DNA of 64,000 nt, from the NCBI GenBank assembly GCA_015179045.1, contig WHUZ01000010.1, positions 1,302,001 to 1,366,000 of the forward strand. The letters run 5' to 3'. The notes under the pieces were generated by a model. It saw nothing but the letters and a program-made list of their open reading frames with translations. It ran no database searches and was not told the DNA's origin. Origin of the DNA: Kalaharituber pfeilii. Taxonomy: Eukaryota > Ascomycota > Pezizomycetes > Pezizales > Pezizaceae. A program made the position numbers and the translations under genes. Positions within the stretch are counted from its first letter, which is position 1. Every line of letters starts with the position of its first letter. Positions 56,391 through 64,000 of this stretch are shown here, in pieces.

Positions 56391-57830
56391 TATACGGTAA
56401 GTATGAGGATCAAGAAGGCATGGGGTCGAACATGGCAGATGGCACAAACTATAAGAGAGAGACGTCTGGGAATAAATATTATAGTTAAGCTGATTAACAC
56501 GAATACTACTTCCAACACTTACCTATGGAGCGGAAATATACAAGTCAACAAGGGATCGGGAAACATTGAGAAAAGAGCATACACGAATGATTAGGGCACT
56601 GCTGCAGTTACCCATGAGTGTCCCATTCAAGGTGGCAGTAGGGGCACTGGGAGTCATATCAACGGATGCATATATAAACAAGCTTCGGAGAAGAGCAGCC
56701 ATTAGGATAGCAACAGTCCCAGGTCATATAAACCGAGGTAGGATAGGAAAAGGAAGTCTGGTTGATAAGTTAATGCAGGAGGCGGTGGGGGATGAGTCGG
56801 GCACTAGAATCGAGTTACACGTAGCTCGGGAGTGGGAGCCGTGGAGAAAGGGGATAATCTTGGGAAGTATGGAGGCGGAGCAGAGGCGGGTGGAACGCGA
56901 ACAGTGGATCACTGCAGTGGCAGTATGGGAAGAAGAGCAGATATGGAGTGGAGCACAGGTGTGGTATACAGATGGGAGCCGTTCAGAGGCCGGGGTAGGG
57001 GCAGCAGCAGTGAGAGTCTGCAGACCGACATTGGGAACATATGGGGGTGCAGGCGAGCAAGAGCCGAACAGATATGAGATATGAGGCATACAGGGTAGCA
57101 TTGCCGGGCGCATATGACAACGACGTAGCTGAGCTAGCTGCGGTTCTGGAGGCATGCCGGGTGGCGCTCTTGCAAGCTGATAGGGGCTTTGGAAAAGGAA
57201 AGATGTAGTACATCCTAACAGACTCGCAGTATGTGGTACGGACAGCATTGGACGGACAATTCAAAGCACGCTCACGGCTAGAGCATGAGCTCCTCAGGAT
57301 GAGCTGCAAACTGGCGCATAAAGGTATAGAAGGGTACATGATCTGGATTCCGGCACATCTGGGGATTGCTGGGCAGACAAAGAGGCTGAGAGAGCAGTAG
57401 TGGAACCAGGATGGAGGATGCAGGGGGTACCTGGCCAACTTACGGTGGCAGAAGTCAGGGCACAAGATAGAGCAGAGTTTACAAAGGACCTAGGGGCAGA
57501 GGCTGGGGTCTAGGGCTGAGGCACTGGACCAACAAAGGAGTGAGAGCATTTATGGAGATCTCCCGCAAGAGGATGGTGTGCCCTCTCTGCGGAAAGACAA
57601 GCCAGCAATGAGAGACCATATTATGCGGAAATGCAGGAAGCTCAAAAGGGAGAGGCTAGAGGAAGGCCTTTATGGGACGCGCAGGGACGGGCGGGCGGTA
57701 CCTACAGGTTTTGATATCTGGTTCGGAAAAGAAGAGTGGTCTAAGACGCAGAACATTTGCATGAGGGCAGCAGGGCGGATTCAGCCTATCAACTTTAGGA
57801 AGCAGGGCCAAGGGTAGGAGGGTGGAAGGA
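56391..57830 (+). mobile_element. non-LTR (LINE) retrotransposon relic: reverse transcriptase C terminus and RNase H
   Basis: Reading-frame pieces in order: RIKKAWGRTWQMAQTIRERR and TYGAEIYKSTRDRETL (end of reverse transcriptase), then RMIRALLQLPMSVPFKVAVG and INKLRRRAAIRI (thumb). An RNase H follows: WYTDGSRSEAGVGAAAVRV (first Asp), ELAAVLEACRVALL (Glu), ILTDSQYVV (Asp) and IPAHLGIAG (HxGxxG-type loop). A zinc-knuckle-like CPLCGK comes near 57580. Several stops and shifts (for example after EPNRYEI at 57084 and at 57206) show that it is dead. The catalytic palm of the reverse transcriptase is absent, so the element is 5'-truncated or deleted. Confidence 0.8.
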
Positions 57831-58694
57831 GATAAGGAAGATGAGGAAGATGAGGATGGGGACGATGGGAGGATTGCTGGTGGAGTTTATTTCTTTCTTT
57901 GTTTTGATCCTGCTTTTCTTTCCTAGAGGGGAAACCCCGTTTCCTTTGTAAAGCTTATGCCACGTATAGTCCCGGAAAAATGCAATAGCCAGGCAACGTC
58001 GGGGACGTAAAATAATAACAAACTCCTTAAGTGATGGACTCCATCATGCCTTCCTTTTCTGCCCTTCAGTCACCGCTAAGCCTTCTCCGAGAGCACTGAG
58101 TGTGGTTGTATGGGTGGAAACTTCCATGAAACCCCCTCACACCCTACCCCACGCAGGACCCGTATGAATAATGTACCATACTACCTACATCTTGTTTTTT
58201 TTTTCTCCCCATCCACAGCCCGTAAAGTGAGAACCCATTATACGATGAGAGAGTCTGGAACGTTTGTTTAGCTAATCACGCAGTTGAAGAGATCACACAT
58301 CAAGAAGTATCGGAGATTTCGGAAATGTTGGCGATTCACGAGTACCCTGATAGGTATTTAGACAGTCTGCCTTTTTTTTTTTTTTTTTAGCTTTGATACG
58401 AGACTAAAAGAATAATAATACATTACTGATGATCCTGAATCGGAAGATACTTTTAGTTACAGTATATGTGAATTGAGACCCTTTTAAAAAAAAAAGGGAA
58501 GGTAGAGGGGCACTTGAATATAATTTACTTTTCGCCATTTCTTCATCCTTTTATTGAATGGTTAAGTGTTCTGCACATGGATAAGAAATTTTTTTCGATT
58601 CCAGTATACATAAGCATTACCCTCAGCCCATATGCAACGGATACTAGATACATCCCTACCACAACCCCCCCCCTCAGACACACACACACACCCT
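57831..58694. other. intergenic, probable 3' flank of the LINE relic and of SRP72
   Basis: T17 at 58373-58389 and A10 at 58486-58495. No gene is seen. Confidence 0.5.
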
Positions 58695-61091
58695 TTACCA
58701 CTTCCCGCCCTTCTTCTTCTTCTTCTTCGCCTGTCCCCCGCCCCCACCTCCACCACCGCCCCCTCCTCCCGTTCCCGTCCCCGTCCCCGCTACCTTCGTC
58801 TGTTCCTTCTCCTTCTCCTTCTCCTTCTCCTCCTCCACCACCCTTCCCCCTTGCGTGCCCCCACCAACCCACTTCTTCCCCTTCTTCCCTTTCGCCGGCT
58901 TATAATAACTCCTCTCCCTCAACGGCAACCACCTTTCCGGATCAACCTTCTTGCTCGGGTCAAACAACTTCGGTAATCTCGCCTTCCTAACCCTCTTTTT
59001 CTTTTTCTCCTGTGCCACAGCACCTGCCTTCGCCTTCTTCGCCTTGGCGCCTGTCTCGGCCGTGTCCAAGGGCCGTTTCTTGGATGGTGTATAGACGCCT
59101 GCGGACTCGAGTGCATCCACGTCGATTCCGTTGACGAGGTCTGACACGGGAGGGAGGGAGGATAGCGCGCTGGGAGGGATGCGGGACGGGTCGGTGGTAG
59201 CGTACGCGGCTACGAGGCCGGCGTTGATGATCTGAGGTGGGATTGTGGAGGAAGCTGTGGATTCTGGAAGTGAGGACAAAAGGGCGCCGGCGGAAAGTAG
59301 GGTAGGGGGGTGGGGGGCGGTGAGAGAGGTGAGGGCGGAGGAGAGCAAGAGGGCGGCGTTCTATTGATGTATGTTCTGTTAGTTTCAACGCTTATGTGCG
59401 GAATAGGAATATAGAGGGACAGAAGAGGTAAAGGAGGGCATTACCGGTTGCTCTTGTGTCTTCCACCACTCGGCCGCCTCCTCAAGCTGCCTCGGCGCCC
59501 GCTTCCTCCCTTGCGCTCTATATAACGCAACCAACAGCCCCAACAACGCCGGTGCATACTTATTCCCACCTTTTTCGCTCACCTTTACCTCCTCCAACAA
59601 ACTCTCCACAATCTCAATCGCCCCAGTAACATTTCCCCTCCCCATCTCCGTCTGTGCAGCATATAGCCTCACCGCCACATCCCCTTTCTTTCCTTCCTTC
59701 ACTTCCTTCCGCACCTCCTTTCCTCTCTCTGCTGCCCTCGCCGCAGCCTCGAATGCACTTTTTGCGGGATCTGTATAACTCTCCTTCGTCACTTCAGATA
59801 TTATCGAGCCGTACTTTCCCACCGCGAGCTCCAGCCCAAGCTTGTTCCTCGCCAGAACCCGTTTCTGGAAGCCGTAGGGCTTGATATGTGTCTCTGAGAT
59901 TGGTTTCCGCACAGTGGACTCGAAGAAGCGGAGGGAGAGGTGTGGGTTGTAAAGGGAACCAGTGGGGACAGAAAGAGACTTGAGAGAAATGGAGTTGTTG
60001 GAGGCAATAGGTTTGAGGGAGGAGTCAGATAGGCTGGTTGTGCCGGTTGGTTAGTACCGCCGGCTCTGGCAATAGGGTAAGGGATATAATGCTAGACTCA
60101 CGAGTTGATATCCAATTCTTCCGAGAGTTTTACCGCCTCGTCGAAATTCCGTAACTTGATTGCCGTAAATATCTGCTGTGCAATAACGGGCGCCAATTCA
60201 TCCTTCTTATCCTCCTCGCTCAAATCCAATTTCTCACACAACTCTGTTACCCGCCATTAGCTCCCCCGCCCATGCACAATTCCAAGTAAATCCAAGAAAT
60301 GCCCAAAGGAAAGGAAGTATTATGAGATCATCACGCACCTCTCGCCTTCTTCAACACCACTCTCGCCTTCTCAAACTCGCCCCTCGCAACATGGACACAC
60401 GCGACATTATACGCCGTCTCAAATGAAGACAGCTCCTCGCCCGTGACCTTCCTACTCGCAAGTTGCTTCCCAGACCACATCAGCTGTGCCTCCGTAGCGC
60501 TCCGGTTGACGAGGAGATCGTAATCTTCATTTGCAACTAGAGGACGGTTTTCGCTGATGAGGGTGTGGTAAATTGTGTGCGCGAGTGCAAAGTCTTCAGA
60601 GCGGTGGGCCTATATTTCACCAGTCCGTTCCATCCCAATCCCCAATTTCCTGCATCAGCCTCAAAGTCCACTCTGAAACTATATGTATCCAACTTCGATC
60701 ATGGAAGGTAACAAACCGCCTGTGCCGCCACATGCCATAACCCTCTTCTCGTCCTCTGCTCCCTCTTTCCCCCCTCCGCCGCCTCCTTCGCAATCTTCTT
60801 CGCTTCCTCCCACTTCCCCGTCTTGTACAATGCATACGCCCTCTCAAACTCCAATTCCCCTCCCACTACTTCCCCCCCATCTTTCAACGCCCCCACCACC
60901 TCCTCAAACCTATCCAACTGCAGCAATGCCACCACCTTCGTCCTCAGTGCTCCGCTATGCCCCTTGTTGCTCTTGAGCACATTATTCGCATGTTTTAGTA
61001 TCTCGGCATGATTTGGGGTCTGGTCGGAGAGGTTCAGCGTCTTGAGGAGCGAGGTCAGGGTCTCGGGATTGTATTGGGCGGTGGAAGACAT
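58695..61091 (-). CDS. SRP72: signal recognition particle subunit SRP72, 680 aa
   Basis: SRP72 binds SRP RNA with SRP68 in the particle that targets ribosomes to the ER. Five exons, 61091-60717, 60609-60339, 60243-60102, 60033-59445 and 59360-58695, total 2043 nt with GT-AG junctions all in phase. TPR-type helices run through about residues 1-450: STAQYNPETLTSLLKTLNLS, ALRTKVVALLQLDRFEEVV, AHRSEDFALAHTIYHTLISE, FETAYNVACVHVARGEFEKA and FTAIKLRNFDEAVKLSEEL. The C-terminal RNA-binding motif is clear: KLFDPSKKVDPERWLPLRER then SYYKPAKGKK. A Glu/Lys-, Gly- and finally Lys-rich tail follows. The order and motif are diagnostic. Start is ATG 61091; the next codon upstream is GTG. Confidence 0.95.
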
Positions 61092-61770
61092 CACAGGTTA
61101 TGGTGCTCTATAATGTGATGCGACGGACCGGAGCCAGTCGGTGTCGCGGGTGGTGTGGTGGGGGTCAATATCGATGGGACTCCAATTCACCTTAAAATGG
61201 TGGTGGGGTGTGTAAAACGTTGAAGTTGACATCTAATCTAATCTCGATTCAGCCCGCCGTTGGGTCTGCAGCAAGCAACCCCACTACCAGTTCATGTCTG
61301 TAAGCGAGAACGAGTTGACGTCGTGTGAGTTTTCAAAAAAAAAAAAACACGCTATCTAAATTAAATAAATCACAATAAGATATCTCCATTTAGGTGGATT
61401 CATAGCAATGTATTAGATCATAAGAATTGCTTGGAACCCAGATATAAAAGTTAGTGAGCATAGCCTCTCACAACAATCACAGTCTCATTAGTCTATTTGA
61501 CTAGTTCAACCAAGCCCAAGTCATTCAGAAGTTCCACTTAAACTCCCAAGCACCACCTACTAAGATGAATAAAATCAACCTACACAGAATAATAAAGCCA
61601 CCAATATACAGACGTACACCGACAGAACGGAACACCGAAAGAGTAAATCACAAACGAAAACAAAAAGGCAATAAAAAAGGCAACTTTATTGAGGACTAGA
61701 AACGAAGTCACAACATCGTGAAGTGGGATTTGGTATCGTTCTGAGTTCGACGCCCGTTCATCACCACCCC
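61092..61770. other. intergenic between SRP72 and VTI1
   Basis: A13 at 61336-61348, otherwise AT-rich. No gene is seen. Confidence 0.5.
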
Positions 61771-62580
61771 TCAGCGGAACTTCGACACAATCACAGCAAT
61801 GATGAGTAGAATGAGTATCGTGATGATTGCAATAGTGATGATGCGATTTGTCGCCATTCTAGAACCATCAGTTATTTAGTTAGTACAGCCGTCAATCTAT
61901 GAAATCGATATCAGGCAATCTCACCTCCTGGCCATTCCCCTCAAAGTCTTAATACTCTTATCCACATAACCCTCACTTTCCTGCAACATGCTGTGGGTGT
62001 TGACGATAACCTCCCTCTGCCCCCTCAAGTCACCCAAGATGCCCGCACCAATCTGCTCCGTCTCGGTCGCCAGCCTATGGCTATCCCGTAACCGCTGACT
62101 GCTTCTCTCCAGCCTATCAGTCCCGCTGAGCAACTGCTGTCGCTGATCCGTCACCGCATCACCAGTACTGGTTGCGCCAGCACGGGCCCCAAAAAGCGCA
62201 TCGCGGTCGGCATTGTCGGAGAGCTTCTTGAGCTGGCGCTTAGCAATATCGAGGTCATGCGCGTAGTTCCGTAGACGAGGATTTATCCTTTGCCGACTCG
62301 ATGTTGGGATATTTTGGATTTCCAAGCGCATTTGCCCCAGCTGTTCCGCATAGTTAGTTATGCAAAGTGCGGGCAGATGGTAGACAGATTAATCACTTAC
62401 GATTTCATCCGCTTCGTCTACTACTCGCTCAATAGCGCGGATAGCAGCCTTCCTTGGTTCCCCATGGAGCTCGTTCACCTGGTCCAGCTTCTGCGTTATA
62501 TCCGCCTGTACGAGCTTAAAATCCGCCTCATGGGAAGCAAAGAGCTCCGTTCCAACATCGGTATCCAGTGGTCCAGACAT
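61771..62580 (-). CDS. VTI1: v-SNARE VTI1, 227 aa
   Basis: Vti1 is a Qb-SNARE for Golgi, endosome and vacuole fusion. Three exons, 62580-62401, 62340-61925 and 61858-61771, total 684 nt, in phase. Exon 1: MSGPLDTDVGTELFASHEAD, then FKLVQADITQKLDQVNELHG and EPRKAAIRAIERVVDEADEI. Exon 2 begins LGQMRLEIQNIPTSSRQRIN. The N-terminal three-helix Vti domain covers about 1-100. The SNARE motif covers about 135-195 (SSQRLRDSHRLATETEQIGA then GILGDLRGQREVIVNTHSML). Exon 3 supplies the tail anchor, NRIITIAIITILILLIIAVI then VSKFR. Length and exon positions fit fungal Vti1. It is divergent from QCR9. Confidence 0.97.
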
Positions 62581-63413
62581 GATATCCGTAACAAAAATGT
62601 GTCGCAGTACTGCAAGTGACTTCAAACAGCTTTTCTAGGTATTGTTGCTGAATACAGGAACCAAATTCTGTTTTTAAATCCACACAGCTGATCAGCGGAA
62701 CTTGAATCGAATCGGCGGGGCGCTGCTGTAAATAGCGGAGGTGACGCAAGCCGGCTGAGAAGCAGTAAACGCTTCAGGCAGGCAGGGGAGCACCGTTGTA
62801 GCGGCGAGTAGGTACCAAGCAAAAATGCACCGCACCCGGCCCAGAGAGTGTGTTGTTTGCACAGGATGGTAGTGGAGTCCACCCTGCTCAGGGAATGTAG
62901 AGATGATAGTTTGTTCGGTCTTTATTTCTTTTTTTGACTTTGACTTGAAGACGACAGAGCTCAGTACAGAGTAGACTGCAGTAAATGCCGCAGGATACAG
63001 TTGGGGTAACGGGCTGCCCCTCAGCCGAAGCTTCCTGAAATCAGAGAATTCACGTGGGTGAGTAGGGGTGGGGGGGAAACGGACACGACGTGAAAAGTAT
63101 CACAGCGGGCTTCGATGGGCTGGGGAGGGGGCGCAATGCTCATCAGAGAAGGGGAGGCGGCGAGCTTCGATGGGGCCGGGCGGATTGGCCAATGGCACGC
63201 CGCCCGATCGTGCAGCAGTCTGGGCCCTTCTTGGCGCTTTCATACCCGCCCAACTGCGCAACGCTCCCGCAGGTTCGCCCGGCCTTACTTCACACGCCGC
63301 CCCGCCAGCCCTGTGCACATCGCCCCCCTCCCCCAACACCCTCGCAACCACCTTCCGCGCGCTCTTCACACAAGGCCTCCATCCGCCTTTTTGCAGCTCG
63401 GTATATCGCCACG
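62581..63413. promoter_or_regulatory. shared upstream region of VTI1 and QCR9
   Basis: About 830 bp between divergent start codons. The part next to QCR9 (63170-63400) is C-rich. Overlapping ORFs at 63068-63565 are shadows caused by the GC-rich leader. No specific site is called. Confidence 0.4.
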
Positions 63414-63805
63414 ATGACTGTAAGCTGACCTGTCCCCGCCTACACCTACAGTTCGCTGATCAGGCCGGCCCGCAGCTCTCCCAAACCATCTACAACACCT
63501 TCATCCGAAGGAACTACGTCTTTGTCGGTACTATCTTTGCCTCCGCTTTCCTTTTCGAGATGTAAGGCCCTCCCCGCTTTCCTCGGATAATATATTCTAC
63601 GGTTCAATTGCTGATATACGTCCTCGGCCGACAGTGGATTCGACAGGGCCACCGACAAGCTATGGGATAATATGAACAAGGGTGTATGTAGCACTTCTCT
63701 CTCCCCCCCGTGCTCCACATACCCGCCGCTGGGGCAAAACACTGACATTCGAGATAGAGACAATGGAAGGATATCAGACACAGATACGTCCAGGATGAGG
63801 AGTAG
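63414..63805 (+). CDS. QCR9: cytochrome bc1 complex subunit 9 (QCR9), 66 aa
   Basis: Qcr9 is a single-span accessory subunit of mitochondrial complex III beside cytochrome b and the Rieske protein. Four exons: 63414-63419 (Met-Thr only), 63464-63561, 63635-63683 and 63758-63805, total 201 nt. The product runs MTAGPQLSQTIYNTFIRRNY, VFVGTIFASAFLFEIGFDRA, TDKLWDNMNKGRQWKDIRHR and YVQDEE. The family hallmarks are the short N terminus, one membrane span and NKGRQWKDIRHRY. Intron 1 (63420-63463, 44 nt) follows six coding bases. An alternative acceptor at 63451 would give a 32-nt intron and four extra residues in the same frame. Introns 2 and 3 are 73 and 74 nt. Confidence 0.93.
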
Positions 63806-64000
63806 AGTCAGCAACATGTGATGAAAGGGTGACAGCTGCTGCTGCGGTTGGTTGAAAGATGGACCCAGCATTGTGTATACTTGTTTATAGAGACGGTCAA
63901 GCAATAAGCGAAAGTTATTACTGTTTCCTTTGTTCATCTACTGGGCGTTGATAAAAAATACCCTTTGCTAAGATTGCCCAACGGGCATGCAATTAAAACT
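63806..64000. other. 3' flank of QCR9
   Basis: Probably 3' untranslated and intergenic DNA to the window end; nothing else is seen. Confidence 0.5.

Noticed and set aside
1..64000. CRISPR array, bacterial operon or secondary-metabolite cluster
   Set aside because: No regularly spaced direct repeats. The genes are intron-bearing, monocistronic housekeeping genes, and there are no PKS, NRPS or terpene-type enzymes.

Overview
The window is nuclear DNA of a filamentous ascomycete. Genes are monocistronic and lie on both strands. Most are split by short introns (about 45-150 nt) with GTRNGT donors, CTAAC-like branch points and YAG acceptors. The gene set is typically fungal: a fused GATase/IGPS/PRAI tryptophan gene, a fungal PEX26-like peroxin and Sds3/Dep1. 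A broken PD-(D/E)XK-like gene resembles a family I associate with Pezizomycetes (truffles, morels), so that class is my best guess; this is inference.

Layout. 1-5 kb: a decayed coding fragment, one weak hypothetical gene and an SLC1-type acyltransferase (-). 7.8-13.4 kb: a Yippee-like protein (+), PYM (-) and a SET/MYND-type protein (-). 14.1 kb: a U6 snRNA gene that appears to be interrupted by a 60-nt spliceosomal-type intron. 15.8-16.7 kb: a decayed element with 25-bp inverted repeats. 17.7-25.7 kb: phosphatidylinositol synthase, an RBM42-like RNA-binding protein, a small putative mitochondrial protein and trpC. 25.8-27.6 kb: three copies of a very short A-tailed repeat, two with target-site duplications. 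28.8-38.5 kb: monothiol glutaredoxin, argininosuccinate lyase, an auxilin/Swa2 protein, MTR3 and a conserved small protein with a GC-AG intron. 38.5-46.1 kb: a gene desert with repeats and transposon-like debris. 46.1-54.6 kb: PEX26, the PD-(D/E)XK pseudogene, a second A-tailed micro-repeat family and an Sds3/Dep1 gene. 55.9-57.8 kb: a LINE relic ending in RNase H. 58.7-63.8 kb: SRP72, VTI1 and QCR9.

Most genes are housekeeping: lipid synthesis (SLC1, PIS1), amino-acid synthesis (trpC, ARG4), RNA metabolism (U6, PYM, RBM42, MTR3), membrane traffic and targeting (auxilin, VTI1, SRP72, PEX26), iron/redox (Grx3/4) and respiration (QCR9). They form no operon or secondary-metabolite cluster. Exon models were assembled by hand from splice signals and reading-frame continuity, and each proposed junction keeps phase. 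The most notable signals are the intron inside U6, the tiny A-tailed retroposon-like repeats, and several unusual splice structures (a GC-AG intron, a stop-free 3n intron, a 6-nt coding exon, and a catalytic motif split across an intron).
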